From Cristatella mucedo (taxonomy: Eukaryota > Bryozoa > Phylactolaemata > Cristatellidae), in the NCBI GenBank assembly GCA_009760855.2, contig WPIO01000197.1:262501-326500 (forward strand): 64,000 nt of DNA, written 5' to 3'. A model generated the notes under the pieces. That model made no database searches, was not told where the DNA came from, and was given only the letters and a program-made list of their open reading frames with translations. Shown here one piece after another: positions 45,886 to 58,079 of the stretch (positions are counted from its first letter, which is position 1; every line of letters begins with the position of its first letter). A program made the translations under genes and the position numbers.

Positions 45886-46657
45886 GTAGACAAGACAAAA
45901 AGCTTGGCTGGCAGATTCTGTTTAGTAGGCTGTTCGGTGGCCCATTGTTGCATGACAGTCAATGGCCACGTTGGGGCTGGACGTGAAGCCTCTTCAGTGT
46001 TTTTGGGAATCGAAGTTATGCTCATTCTGATGAACTTCCGCAGGATCACATTACCATTTAGCAGCAAGCGAACACATTAGTTGTAATCATAATGATAATA
46101 GCAATGATAACATGCTTGATAAAGTACTATGAGATAACTTAATTTCCTTCAAGTGGCTTTACCTTTGCGGCAAGACAAACTTCATGGGATGGTTAGTGGA
46201 AGCATGTTCAATTTACAACAAGAATAAACGTGATCAGGGGTGACACGCAGAGGGTCAGCATGCAAAAATGGTTATTGGCAGCATTACACTTTGTGTAGAG
46301 CAGCATATTTTCATCGTTCTTACGTTGGTTAGTAGAAGATTAGAGTTCTACTCCAGGATTTGTGCAGAAATTTGCTCGAATATGGTACGGTTTCTCGAGT
46401 ACCCTAGCTTGTCTCCTAGCTTGTGCGAGAGACTTGCTTAGGATTTCCCGGACCTCTACTTTTGTAAGCTTCCGGTAGGCAGCTTTCCTGTGTGCCCACT
46501 CATTGCTATACAATTGCATGGCAAGTATAGTGATAACAGTTCTCCTTGTGGCTATGGATGGCTGCTGACTTCCCTAGTACATGTATCGGTGAATATGTCA
46601 GATTGGTTTCACAAATCAACTGTGGTTATCAAGTCTTGCCCTTGTATAAGGTATAGG

Positions 46658-46660
<3 letters not shown>

Positions 46661-46742
<82 letters not shown>
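46661..46742 (+). repeat. (TC)n tract
   Basis: About 80 bp of uninterrupted CT at the position homologous to 34617-34815. Confidence 0.95.
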
Positions 46743-46746
<4 letters not shown>

Positions 46747-46829
46747 TTCCCTCCCCATCTATTTTTCTGATTTTCGGCCTCGGCAGCAGTTCATTTGTAC
46801 AATTGCACCAAAAATGCATGGTGATTTTT

Positions 46830-47095
46830 AATAATAATAATGATAATAATGCACTTGACAAAGTGCCCGCAGAGAACTCAATCTCGTCCTAGGCGCTTTG
46901 CATGTGCTGCAAAGGGAAACGCGATTGAATCGTGAGTAGCATCTTGCTTGATAAACAACACGAACAACGTGGTTATGGGTGACATGCACAGGGTAAGCAT
47001 GCAAATGTGGTTAGTGGCAGCATGCACAGTGTCAGAGCACATAAACACACGAGGGACGAATCGCAGGGACTCACTGAATGCTGTCCGATTTAGCT
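46830..47095 (-). mobile_element. LINE-A 3' UTR, unit-specific
   Basis: Minus-strand 3' UTR with ATT tail. GATTT flanks it on both sides (GATTTTTA left, GATTTAGC right), and other units read GGAGATTTTTTAGCTCGATC there, so a short target-site duplication is likely. Confidence 0.8.
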
Positions 47096-48039
47096 CGATC
47101 TGCATTCAGTATACGTCATGTATGTTGCAGCACGATCCTAGGAAAAGGTCAGTTACCACAAATGTCTACCCAGAATGCCGAATGAGCAATGTATGTGCAA
47201 AAATTTCAATGCTTTCACCAAAATAAAAAAAAGCACTCTAAATGAAACTTAGTTCAAAGATATAGTAACAGTGATCTCTGATAACTAGAGATGAAGCACC
47301 CTCTCATTATTCGTAATATTGGGATCCATTCGTACGCTAAGTTAAGTAGTATTGGGTTTGTGACTAATAAAGATTTCTCAGTGGTAGACTTTAAGGTAGG
47401 CTCTTTGCATGGCGTGGCAAGAATTGGTCGACAGGTCGCAATAGTTGCAATGGAAGGGGTTTTGAAAAACAGTCAGCTCTAAGTCGTGAAACCTCGATAA
47501 TTAGTTCTAGTCATATTTTTTTAAACCACTGTCAGTGATGTGAGAACGTGGGTCATTTTCCCAGAAGAATAATAGAGCTTACAGTTAACTCAGATTTTGT
47601 GGATGTTCAGCATCCGAGAGATTTTGCTAAGTTGTTTTCTAGAATTAATTTGTCAGGTTAAAAGAAAACCTTAACTTATCAATACAGCAAGTCGCGAACT
47701 GACCGAGTTGAGCTATTTTTGGTCGTGTGAAGCCTAGGTGACGGGTCCGATCTTATAATAATTATAATAATAATAATTCACTTGATAAAGCGCCCTCAAA
47801 GAACTTAATCTCTCTCTAGGTGCTTTACATTTGCTGTAAAGTGAAATGCAATTGAATTGTAAGTAAAATCATGCTTAAAAAAACAAACGAAATGAATAAT
47901 ATGGTTAGGGGTGACATGCACAGGGTCAGCATGCAAATGTGGTTAGTGGCAGCATGCACAGTGTCAGCACGCATAAGCACATCAAGGACGAATCACAGGG
48001 ACCCACTAAATGCTGTCCTAAATAGGTGTGTTTTTAAGT

Positions 48040-48461
48040 TTATAATAAGAATAATAATAATATTGCACTTGATAAAGCGCCCTCAGAGAACTTAATCTCT
48101 TTCTAGGCGCTTTACATTTGCTGCAAAGTGATATGCAATTGAATAGTAAGTAAAATAATGCTTGAAAAACAAACAAAATGAATAATATGGTTAGGGGTGA
48201 CATGCACAGGGTCAGCATGCAAACGTTGTTAGTGGCAGCATGCACAGTGTCAGCTACTGAGAGCACTTCTGGGTCTTGCAAGGGAAGTCAAGTGCTCAGT
48301 TGGCTACATAAACATCTGATTCCGTATACCTTACTTCAATCAAATGATTGAAAACTTGAAACCAGAGTTACCGTTAAGTGATAGAGATCTAGAAGATAAA
48401 AGTTGAGGTTCTACCGAGATTTGAACTCGGATCGCTGGATTCAAAGTCCCGAGTGCTAACC
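48040..48461 (-). mobile_element. SINE3: tRNA-Gln-derived head, unique body, LINE-A tail
   Basis: On the minus strand the element starts inside a tRNA-Gln(TTG)-like sequence, then has about 150 bp of sequence not found elsewhere in this window, and ends with about 215 bp of LINE-A 3' UTR including hairpin and ATT tail. It is inserted in a LINE-A copy, whose sequence reads TTAAGTTT on one side and CTTCTTTTAAATG on the other (intact copies: TTAAGTTTCTTTTAAATG). It could be a SINE family member truncated at its 5' end, or a one-off chimera from template switching. Confidence 0.6.
48406..48460 (-). pseudogene. tRNA-Gln (TTG) fragment, 5'-truncated
   Basis: Minus strand reads GGTTAGCACTC-like start (the D-loop part is cut), anticodon arm CTCGGGACTTTGAATCCAG with TTG anticodon in loop CTTTGAA, then the T arm with GAGTTCAAATCTC (B box) and acceptor 3' strand TAGAACC. 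The 5' acceptor strand and most of the D arm are missing, so it cannot fold as a tRNA. The anticodon stem is mispaired at one place. Confidence 0.75.
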
Positions 48462-49971
48462 TTCTTTTAAATGTGGTCAGGTCAGGGGATGTTCTGCCGC
48501 AGGTCGGGAGGGAGTTCCAGGCTTTGGGAGCATACGAGCTAAATGCACGGTCTCCAAATGATTTAAGGTTTGTACGAGGTATTTCCAGACTGCTGGATTC
48601 CGAAAAACGAGTGGTACGATGCTTGGCCTGATGGGGTAGTATATCTGAAAGATAGGCTGGAGCCATAGAATGAAGAGTTCTACAAGTGAGCGGCAAAACC
48701 TTGAAGGTAATCTGTTGCCTCACTGGTAGCCAGTGCAGGTCGGCGAGAAGTGGAGTAATGTGGCAACTGCGACGCTCACGACAGACAAGCCTAGCTGCAG
48801 AGTTTTGCACCAGCTGCAATCGCCTGATCGCACATGCTGGTAGGTCAGTAAGCAGTGATTTGCAGAAGTCGAGACGGGATGTCACGAATCCACGGACCAA
48901 CTGGGACGTGGTATCCTTATCTAAACAAGCCCGAATTTTAGCAATGTTATGAAGCTGAAAATAGGCAGATTTGACGGTGGAGCTGATGTGGTCGCCTAAC
49001 GAGAGGTCGCTTTGGAACACGACACCTAGATTTCGAGCTGATTCAACTGGAGATATGCTGGCAGAGCCAATTTTGAAAGTCAGCCTTTCCAATTTCTGAA
49101 TCACACTGGGTTTTCCCATAACTAGTAAGTTAGTTTATCATCGTTTAGTTTTAGAAAACTTGCTGCCATCCATGTGCGGATGTCATCAATGCATGCTGCA
49201 AGTAAGTTGAGAGAATTTGAGGTGCTCGAAGGCTGGGAGGGATCAAAGCAAAGGTACAACTGAGTGTCATCCGCATAGAAGTGAAAGCCTAGATTGTGCT
49301 TGGCAATCACATCAGCAAGAGGGAGAGTATAAACGGTGAAAAGGACCGGACCTAGCACAGAGCCCTGAGGTACTCCATATTTTAGAGGTACTTCAGATGA
49401 TCTTTGTCCATTCACGTCAATACTCTCGAGTCTCCCACTGAGATAGGACCTGAACCACTGCAGAGCAGTGCCAGTGATGCCCAGGCGAGATGAGAGGTGC
49501 TCTAGAAGTACTTTGTGATCGATGGTTATTTGCAAGCAAAGATCACTAATCGCAGGTAAGGCTTTGGAGACGCCTCGTGTTACAATTGTCGTGGGACATT
49601 TGGAGCATCATTGTACCTGGCGTTCCCTAGTTCATATCTGAAAGGTATCTGTTAGTGCCACGGAGTTGCTTCGTTAACGTTAGCTTCTGTGATCCAAATT
49701 AACCTCTTTTAATTGTGCCCAGTTTTGTTGCCTCTCTAGAATAATCAGTGCCAAGGCTTTTCTAAGTACTGCCATCTTAAGGGACCCGTATGCAAAAAAC
49801 ACTCATTCTTGTGCATGCTTGCCTAAAGCTAGTCGGCACTCCAACTGTGAGCCTGTTGACTAATATTACCACTTTTTCAGCCCCAAAGCAATTCAATAAT
49901 AAGCCAAGACTCCTGTGTGCACCATTGCTTTCTATTAATTACGTGCAAATACGGTGGAATTTCTATTCCTA

Positions 49972-50118
49972 GAGCTGGTTTGGTCTTGTGGTTACGGGGC
50001 TCGCCCCGACCAAGGTCTGACTGAGGTCGTGGGCTCGAGCCCAGAGGCATATGTAAAGTGCCTGAATAGAGATTAAGTTCTCTTGGGGTGGTATATAATC
50101 GAATTATATATTTATATC
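49972..50118 (+). mobile_element. SINE2, full copy, unit-specific
   Basis: AGAGCTGGTTTGGTCTTGTGG head with A-box-like TGGTCTTGTGGTTACGGGG, CCCCGACCAAGGTCTGACTG, the B-box-like GGGCTCGAGCCC, then AAGTGCCTGAATAGAGATTA, AGTTCTCTTGGGGTGGTATA and an AT-rich end. The corresponding spot in other units is uninterrupted. Confidence 0.8.
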
Positions 50119-50423
50119 TTACCCTACGTAATTTTTGGCAACTGCAATGACTTGTACCGTACTTCGAATGATTCAGTGGACCTTACTTTCAGCTACTTGC
50201 CTCTTGCTGTGGAATAGCGATTACCAAATAAAGTGTTAGTTTGTAGTGACAGATAAGGTTCAAGTCAACGTTTGATAGTGTTTTGTGAGCAGACGGTTTG
50301 AGCATGATTAACTTTTGTATATGTGATACTTTTCATATGTAGCAGACTGTCTGTCCTTAGATGGCACGTCGAGGTGCAGGTGCAAGACGGTTAACTAGGA
50401 TTCGTTTTCTTTGTTTGTTCAAG

Positions 50424-50564
50424 CTGGAGCTGCTGAATATCTCTGTGAACGAGGAGCTGACAACCCTTCCTCCCTCCATATGCCAGCTGCACGGACTGCA
50501 AGTGCTTCATGCTTCTCGATGTGGCTTCGCCAAACTGTCTGACACCTTCGAAGGCATTGACTCG
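50424..50564 (+). CDS. LRR array exon 5 (47 codons, phase 0-0)
   Basis: LELLNISVNEELTTLPPSIC... and LQVLHASRCGFAKLSDTF.... Acceptor TTTGTTTGTTCAAG, donor TCG|GTAAGAGGA. Unlike its siblings it also varies at structural sites of LRR-b: Leu35 to Phe, Pro39 to Ser and Met45 to Ile. This exon may therefore be under weaker constraint, though it is open and both splice sites are good. It differs from array exon 4 at nine codons, none silent. A complete long-type intron with a dead exon follows. Confidence 0.75.
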
Positions 50565-51495
50565 GTAAGAGGAGAAGTATAATTTGGGCTTTGACTTTTT
50601 AAGCACGTTTTAAACGAGGCAATGCCGTTGCTCAGTGAGTCGTGTGCACTTCGATGCCGTGTGAGTTCAGTTCTAATAGTGCTTTTTGCAGTGAAAAAGA
50701 TGCGTTGTTGTGATAGCTGAGTACTTTTTTTTATCTTAGCGACACAAAACTGCTAAGTAGCTGTAAAACCAGAAATACTGTTTCCCGCAGAGGCATGAAA
50801 CTGGCAGTCGCTTGCATCTGTTTATTTTAGAGAATTACTATAGACTACTTGACCTGCGTTGATAGTCAGCTTAAGCTTAACGTTAAACTAAAGGCATCAT
50901 ATTGCATCAATTCTGACAACGTTAAATTTGATTTTGCTTTAGCACTCAAAGGCATGGTTAATGCTTTTAGCATTTGCTAGGTCTCTGAGGTTTGTCCTTT
51001 ATGTGCATTTACCTGCTGATCGTATGCCCGCTGCTTGTGGAGGTTACCACCAAACCTTCGGTAGTGCTTTCTTGTCGGCATCTGTAAGGTGCTCTAAAAG
51101 AGATTCACTGCTCTGAGGGTGCAATTAAAATGCATTATTCTTACTATAAGTTTCTCAACATATGTAGTGCATTTTTTCAGATAGACCACTCTAAAATTGA
51201 CGTTGGGCTTGTAGGAGGCATGCTGTATTAGCTGAATTTCAGAACCAACACGCTTTGATAGTGCAAAGAAAGCTACCGCTTGGATTTAATGTTTCTGGCG
51301 ATGACACTTCTACTTGTTAATTCAATTGGACTGAATTGGAGGTGCTTTAAGATGCGAAGGTACCAGACCTTAGTTTAAGCAATTAATTGAGTACATATTG
51401 AAGAGTAGGAATGATCTGTGTACAGATTGTTAGCCCTGTAGCCATATTGCACCCTGCAGGCATTTAGGAATGTCAGAAGTGAATGTTCTGGATAG

Positions 51496-51617
51496 CTCTT
51501 TAATGAGTGTTCCAAGGTTACGACTGTTCCTGCCTTCGTATGCCAGCTGCATGCACTGTGTCATGCGTTCGCATGTGGCTTCTTGGTCTGCCTGACCACT
51601 GGGAAGGCATGCAGTCG
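51496..51617 (+). pseudogene. Dead second LRR exon (122 nt), copy 2
   Basis: Same length and lesions as 44252-44373: 19-nt net deletion, frameshift and donor TCG|TTAAGC. CTCTTTAATGAGTGTTCC aligns with the LNISEN-coding part and CCAGCTGCATGCACTG with the QLHGL-coding part. Confidence 0.75.
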
Positions 51618-54324
51618 TTAAGCTATTAAGTATACATATGATGTTCAGATTTGAGAAACTTGCTTTAAACACTAGGACGTGGCTGCTTAGAAAATTTAAG
51701 TAAATGAATAAAATTCATTTGCGTAGAACCCTAAGAGAACTTAATCTCTATTCAGGTACATCACTTTAGGCCTAGGGCCCGACAACTATAAATACTGAAC
51801 TTGCTCACTGTTATACCTAATTTTCTAAGGGATGGCACCGTGTGAAGATAATGTTAGCATAGAAATTCCGAAAAAGTCCGAAGAGGGATTAAGCTCAGAC
51901 GGCATATTTCTGGCTGTGACAGCTGTGCTAGTTGTCTCAGTTTTTCTAAACATGAAAGTACTGTACGGTGCGTAGGTACTGGTGCAAAGTTCTATCAGTT
52001 ACCTCGAATTCACGAGTGCCATTAGACTGTGTCCACAAAGTTTAGTGCAGCAGTCTTATTGTGACTTTTAACCGATAAGGACGAGTCGAAAGAAAATATT
52101 CTGGAAAGCTTCTTAATAAGTGTTCACGAATCGTTACTAGCAAGTTATATTCTGATGTAAACATACTGACCCTGGGCATGTCAGCCCTATCAGTGTTACC
52201 CTTGTTTATTGAGTAATGCTACCAGTAACCGTTCAGTCGTACTTCCTTTGCAGCAGATGTAAAGGGCCTAGAAAGAGGTTGCATTTTCTAAAGGTGCTAC
52301 ATGAAATGTATTATTATTAGTGTTGTTATCATTATTGTTAGAAAATACTTCGTCGTAAACGACGAACTTCCTCTCACTGTAGGCATTTTATTGCAAGTCA
52401 AGTCACTCTTTTCTATTAAGCTTCTGCCGAAGTCAATTAATATTGCTAACCTTCCCTTGGATAGTACTAGACAGTTACTATTTAGGCCGAAACGTAACTA
52501 CTTTTTTCGAAGTGTATATTAGGTGTTGTTGGTAAGCAGACAGCGTATGTACTATTGTTTCACCATGTTCAGTTGTGCGCTAGGTAATGGCAGGTCATAT
52601 TTAGCCCTAAGGTAGAGTGCATAAACTAGTAGGTCTCTCAGCAATTTGTCTTTTCTGAGCATCGTTGTACGATGCCAAAGTTTTTAACTTGGAGAGTGTT
52701 CTCTTACTACAATGTAGCAGAGCTTTTGTAGTTAAAGCTACGGCTGCCACTTTTTCCAGTGCACCTATCAAAGATTATGTGGCAGCAAGCTCGCTCATTT
52801 CCTTTCAACAAAATACTACATCATGGTTATATTTTCTGCTTGCGCTCGGCAGAAAAGAAGTTTGTGCTGGCTGCCACTCTTTCTGACCTCGCTGCGTTGC
52901 CCTGTACTAATGTACCAGTGTATCAAAGATTATACCATGTACCAGTGTTTCAAAGATCAGAAACCAGCAAGCTTGTTCCCTCGGTTTAAAGGAAATACTC
53001 CTTTAATTATATTACTTATTGTGTTAAGCAGGAAGGAAGTTTGTTACGGGCGACACCAGTTGCTGATGATGCTGTATTGCTTTTACCTAAGTTGAATATG
53101 TTCTGTAATTGTATAGCAAGTGCTTGATCATCTACATAGGTCTATAACTGTCAAATTTAGTTCAATAATTTCTAACCTTAAGACATTAAAGTTCTTGACC
53201 TTTTTACAGTTCATCCGAAGTCAATCCATTTCTCGGCACTGCACATGTGCTGTAAAGGAAGCACGATTGAATGGTTAGTGGTAGCATGCTCGGTAAACAA
53301 GAACGACATGGTTAGGGGTGACGTGCACAGGGTCAGCATGCAAGTGTGATTAGTGGCATCATGTGACCGTGTCCGCATGCATAAGCAATAAAGGAAGAAT
53401 CACGGACCCAATAGATGTTTTCATAAATGGATGTGATTTAACTTTCTATTTAAATGCATTCAAGTCATGGGACGTGACTGAAGTCGGGAGTCAGTTGCAA
53501 GCTTTTGGAAGAGTTTAAGGCAAGGTCTCCAAAAGATTTTTGTTTTGATTGACCGTTTTATTTGCATTTCCACTCTGTTTATGTTACACTAGGTAAGAAA
53601 GTGTGTGCATTTATCTTAGGTCTGTTATCAGGGCCAAATTTGTGCAAACATCTGTCTGTATGTTTTCTCACTTTTTAGTTATATTTAATTATTAATTATA
53701 ACCTGGCACCAGATATTAGTGGATAGCTGACATTTAGACTGAAGGCTTACTAATTTATTCTAGCAATATGTTAGATGTTGTCAGTTGCAGACTACTGTCT
53801 CGTGTACTTAGCTTCATGGTGTTTTTTACCATAACGGTTGTGAAATGAAATTATGTGGATAGAAAATGGTTTGAGGAAATATAATTGAGTAACCTGTAGG
53901 TCTCACGGCAATTGGGGCGGTGTAAGTAATGTAAAGTAAAGTTTAAGATGCCGTCTTTTACTTAAAAAAAACTTTCCTTTCCGATTTGGGGCAGAGCAAA
54001 AACACGTTCTCTCAGTGGTTGGCTTTGTAGGTAGACAGGACTTATAGCTTGGCTGCCAGATTCCTTTGAGACGGCTATTCGGTGGCCTGTTGTTGCATGA
54101 CTGTCAATCGCCATGTTGGGGCTGGACGTGAAGCCTCTTTAGTGTTTTTATGAATGGAACTTACACTCAATCCGATGCATCTGCAGTATCCCATTACTAT
54201 GGAGCAGCATGCGACCACATTACTACTAATAATAATGACAATAACAATAAAACTCACTTGATAAAGTGCACTCAGAGAACTGAATCTTTTTCCATGAGCT
54301 TTACGTTTGGTGCAAAGGAAACTT

Positions 54325-54495
54325 AATTAATCCTAGCTGCTTAAACAGCCTCGTTTTGTATAGCAACAGAAGAGCCTTTACGGCTATCACCACCGCTGGC
54401 GATAAAGGATCGCCCACTGCAGGAATCGAACCCACGACCTCGGGGCCGAGGTCGTGAAAGCTACCGCCTTACCTAGTGTGCCATTACGGCTCACC
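54325..54495 (-). mobile_element. SINE1, unit-specific, with AACTT target duplication
   Basis: Minus-strand SINE1 with hairpin CACGACCTCGGGGCCGAGG. AACTT occurs immediately on both sides (54320-54324 and 54496-54500), where other units read GGAAACTTGATAGGATGG without a break. Part of the body (GCAGT) is deleted. Confidence 0.9.
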
Positions 54496-56607
54496 AACTT
54501 GATGGGATGATTAGTGGAATCAAGTTCGATAAAGAACAAGAATAAACATGATCAGTGTGACATGCTCAGGGTCTGCATGCCAGTGTGGTTAGTGGCAGCA
54601 TTACAATTCACGTAGAGCAGCAGCACATTCTCATCGTTCTTACGTTGGGGCAGCAGGCTGTAGCAGTTCTACTCCTGGATTCGTGCATTACTTTTTAAGA
54701 CTATGGAATGTATTCTAGAGTACCCTAGCTGTTCTCCAAGCTTGTGCGAGCAACTTGCTTTCCATTTTCTTGGCCTCTAGTTTTTTAAGCTTCCGGCAGG
54801 GAGTTTTTTTAAATGCCTACTCGTTTCTCTAAAATTGAATATCAACCATACTGATAGCAGCTCTGCTGTCGCGTGATACCCTGTGGCTATGGATGGCTAC
54901 TCACCTCCGTAGTACACGTATTGGTGAATATGTAAGCCTTTTTGCACATTTCAGCTGCAGTTTTCAAGTATTGCCCTTGTATAAGGTATAAGTCACTCAC
55001 TCTATCGGTCTCTGTCTGTCTTTGTCGCTATCTTTCTCTCTCTCCGTCTCTAATTTCTGGCCTAGGCTGCACAGCGTTTGTACTATTGCACCAAGAAAGT
55101 AATAAAATAGGTGATAATGAGCTCGATCTCCATTGAGTAGCCTATATACATGACGCAGCAGGATACCAGGAAACGGTCAGTTACCACAAATATCTACCAA
55201 GGATGCCAAATGAAGAATGTAACTGCAAAGTTTACAAAGCTTTTGCGTGTAAATGTGACAAAGCCAACGAGAAGGAATTGATTTCAATGATATAGTAATA
55301 CTAGATTCTGATAACCGGAGCTGAATCATACTCTCGTTATTCTTTAAAATGGATTCATTCTTAGACTAAGTTAAGTAGTATTCGGTTGGTAACTAATAAA
55401 GATTTCTTAGTCGTAGGCTTTAAACTATGCTCTTTGCACAGTGAACCTAGAATAGGTTGGCTTGTCGTAATAGTTGCATCTGAAGATTTTTTTGAAAATC
55501 AGCCAGCACTTCGTCGTGAGAGCTCGATCAACAGTTTCACTCGTATTCGTTACCCCACTGTAAACGATGTCAGAACGTGGATCATTTTTCATGAAAAAAT
55601 AGGGCTTACAGTTGAATCAGATGTTGTGGATGTTCAGCATCCCAGAGACTTTGCAAACTTGTTTTCTAGAGTCAATTTGACAGGTTAACAACAGCCTTAA
55701 CTTATCCATACAGCATGTCGCGAACTGACCGAGTTGAGCTATTTTTGGTCGTGTGTGCAGCACGTGACTGGCCCCATCTTATGTTATTAGCGACTGAAGG
55801 CCACTAATCACAGCTAAAGCTTTAGAGAGGCCTCGTGTTGAAATTGCCGTGGGGTATTTGGAGCATCGTCGTACCTGACATTCTCTAGTTCATATCTGAA
55901 AGGTTTCTGATAGTGCTACTGAGTTTTTTTGATAATGTTTGCGTCTGTTATCATCCGTTTAAGTCGCTTACTTGTGCTACGTTTTGTCTCCTCTCTAAAA
56001 TAATTAGTCGCAAGGCTTTTCTAAATACTGCCATCTTTGGAGATCCCTTCTGCCAAAACCACACATTTTTGTGGACGCTTGCCTAAAGCTAGTCGGCACG
56101 CAAACTGTGAGCCTGTTGACGGTTATCACCCCATTTCCACCAAAATCACTCCGTTTCCAGCCTCAACGTCATTCAAGATTAAGCCAAGACTCCTGTGTGC
56201 ACCATTACTTTTTAGTAATTACATGCAAACACTGTGGAGCTTCCATTCGTGGAACCAATCGCTATCCCCAATTAGAGATTTTTACCCCGGGTAAGTTTTG
56301 GCAACTGCAATCAGTTGCATCGTACTTGGATGTATCGTACTACTCATTGAAATGATTCCGTGGGTCTTAATTTCTGCTACGTGCCCCTTTTCTGTGTAAT
56401 AGTGATCACAAACAAGTGTTACTTTGTAGTTACAGATATTTTTGAAATGAACGCTTGGCAGTGTTTTGTGAGCAGCCGATTTGAACATGATTACATTTTC
56501 CTATATCTGCTACTTGCCAAATGTAACAGGCTACCAGTCCTTAGGCAGCACATGGAGGTGCAGGTGCAAGAAGGTTTACCAGGTTTCTTATTCTTTGCTT
56601 GTTCCAG

Positions 56608-56748
56608 CTGGAGGAGCTTTGTATCTCTGATAACTATATGCTCACCACCCTTCCTCCCTCCGAAAGGCAGCTCCACGGACTGAAAGTGCTTTATGCTTCT
56701 CGATGTGGCCTTACCAAACTGCCTGACAGCTTTAAAGGCATGGACTCG
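56608..56748 (+). CDS. LRR array exon 6 (47 codons, phase 0-0)
   Basis: LEELCISDNYMLTTLPPSER... and LKVLYASRCGLTKLPDSF.... Acceptor TTTGCTTGTTCCAG, donor TCG|GTAAGTCAT. It has the most distinctive concave face: Cys5, Asp8, Tyr10, Met11, plus Glu19-Arg20 in place of the usual Ile-Cys. The Ile to Glu change at 19 falls on a usually hydrophobic position and could destabilise that repeat or mark specialisation. Against array exon 7, ten codons change the residue and five are silent. The intron after it is the short type with a LINE-A insertion. Confidence 0.77.
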
Positions 56749-57290
56749 GTAAGTCATGAAGTAGAACAGAATGGATGGATTTGTGAAGCATGTTTTAAAC
56801 CAGACGATGCCGTAGCTTAGTGAGTGGTGTGTACTTCGATGTCGTGTGAGTGTAGTTCGAACAGTGGTTTTTGCAGTGAACCAATAGCATTGTACTGATA
56901 GCTAACTACTTTTGTGACCTAAGCACAGTTTTAATTTCATTTTAAATATGGTCAAGTCTGAAGATGTCGTGACAAAAGGCGGGAGTGAGTTCCAAGCTTT
57001 AAGAGCATAGGAACTAAAGGCAAGGTCTGCAAAGGATTTTAAACTGATTCGACCGTTCGCATTCCCACTCTCTCGATGTTACACTATTTTAAACGGTGTG
57101 TGCATTTCCGTTAGGCCCACAGGGCCAAATTATTTTGAACATCAGTCTGAAAGTTTTAACCTTTTAAGCCAGAGTTTAATTATTAATTTCATTCTGGCAC
57201 CTGATAGTACTGGATAGCTTACATTTAGTCTGAAGGTTTACTAGTTTGTTCTCGTAATATGTTAGGTGCTGTCAGTTACCAGACTGTGTA

Positions 57291-58079
57291 ATAATAATAA
57301 TAATAATAATAATTCACTTGATAAAGCGCCCTCAGAGAACTCAATCTCTCTCTAGGCGCTTTAAATTTGCTGTAAAGTGAAATGCAATTGAATGGTAAGT
57401 AAATCATGCTTAAGAAACAAACAAAATGAATAATATGGTTAGGGGTGACATGCACAGGGTCAGCATGCAAATGTGGTTAGTGGCAGCATGCACAGTGTCA
57501 GCACGCATAAGCACATCAAAGACGAATGACAGGGACCCACTAAATGCTTTCCTAAAAAGGTGTGTTTTTAGGTTCCATTTAAATGTGGTCAGGTCAGGGG
57601 TTGTTCTGACGCAGGTCGGGACGGAGTTCCAGGCTTTGGGGGCATATGCACTAAATGCACGGTCTCAAAAGGATTTAAGGTTTGTATGAGGTATTGGTAG
57701 ACTGTTGGATTCCGAAAAGAAGGTGGTACGATGCTTGGCCTGATGGGGTAGTATATCTGACAGATAGGCTGGAGCCATAGAATGAAGGGACCTAAAAATG
57801 AGCGACAAAACCTTACAGTCAATCCGTTGCTTGACTGGTAGCCAGTGCAGGTCGGCGAGAAGTGGAGCAATGTGGCAACTGCTACGCTCACGGCAGACAA
57901 GTCTAGCTGCCGAGTTTTGCACCAGCTGCAATCGCCTGATCGCACATGCTGGTAGGCCAGTAAGCAGTGAGTTGCAGAAGTCGAGACGGGATGTCACGAA
58001 TGCATGGACCAACTTAGATGTGGTATCTTTATCTAAACAAGCCCGAATTTTAGCAATGTTATGAAGCTGAAAATAGGCG
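57291..58079 (-). mobile_element. LINE-A with 20-bp target-site duplication
   Basis: Minus-strand copy from the YFQLHNIAKIRACLDK region to the ATT tail, frames mostly open. GTCAGTTACCAGACTGTGTA at 57271-57290 is repeated at 58080-58099 with one mismatch, while other units have it once. This gives both element ends precisely and supports target-primed insertion. Confidence 0.92.

Larger units (their letters stand above)
47754..49526 (-). mobile_element. LINE-A carrying reverse-transcriptase core, interrupted by SINE3
   Basis: Longest LINE-A copy. On the minus strand it includes YLSGRLESIDVNGQRSSEV, the catalytic-region motifs YGVPQGSVLGPVLF and HFYADDTQLYL (two Asp of the polymerase active site), then DDIRTWMAASFLKLNDDK. 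A one-base deletion there (A-run near 49130) shifts the frame, and the C-terminal part continues from MGKPSVIQKLERL. The 3' UTR and ATT tail are at 47754-48039; the element at 48040-48461 is inserted between the FKR codons and the remaining 3' end. It is 5'-truncated upstream of YLSGR, so no endonuclease. Inactive. Confidence 0.85.
42989..50423 (+). other. Intron after array exon 4 (long type, 7.4 kb)
   Basis: Contains, in order: the shared post-exon block, a LINE-A reverse-transcriptase fragment (43654-43905), the dead LRR exon (44252-44373), a SINE2-type tail strip (about 44465-44515), an old LINE tail, then all the short-type blocks and four unit-specific mobile insertions. The most complete representative of the ancestral intron. 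Confidence 0.7.
50565..56607 (+). other. Intron after array exon 5 (long type, 6.0 kb)
   Basis: Carries the long-type segment with dead exon (51496-51617), SINE2-type tail strip (about 51715-51770), old LINE tail (about 52150-52335), a stretch homologous to intron 1 (52340-53220) and then the full set of short-type blocks with one SINE1. A frame at 55386-55688 is open for 100 codons, but homologous positions in other units are frameshifted or stopped. Confidence 0.7.

Noticed and set aside
48406-48460. Functional tRNA-Gln gene
   Set aside because: The 5' acceptor strand, most of the D arm and the A box are missing.
55386-55688. 100-codon open frame in the intron after array exon 5
   Set aside because: Homologous segments at about 31770, 35880, 38880 and 47470 carry stops or frameshifts, so the frame is not conserved.
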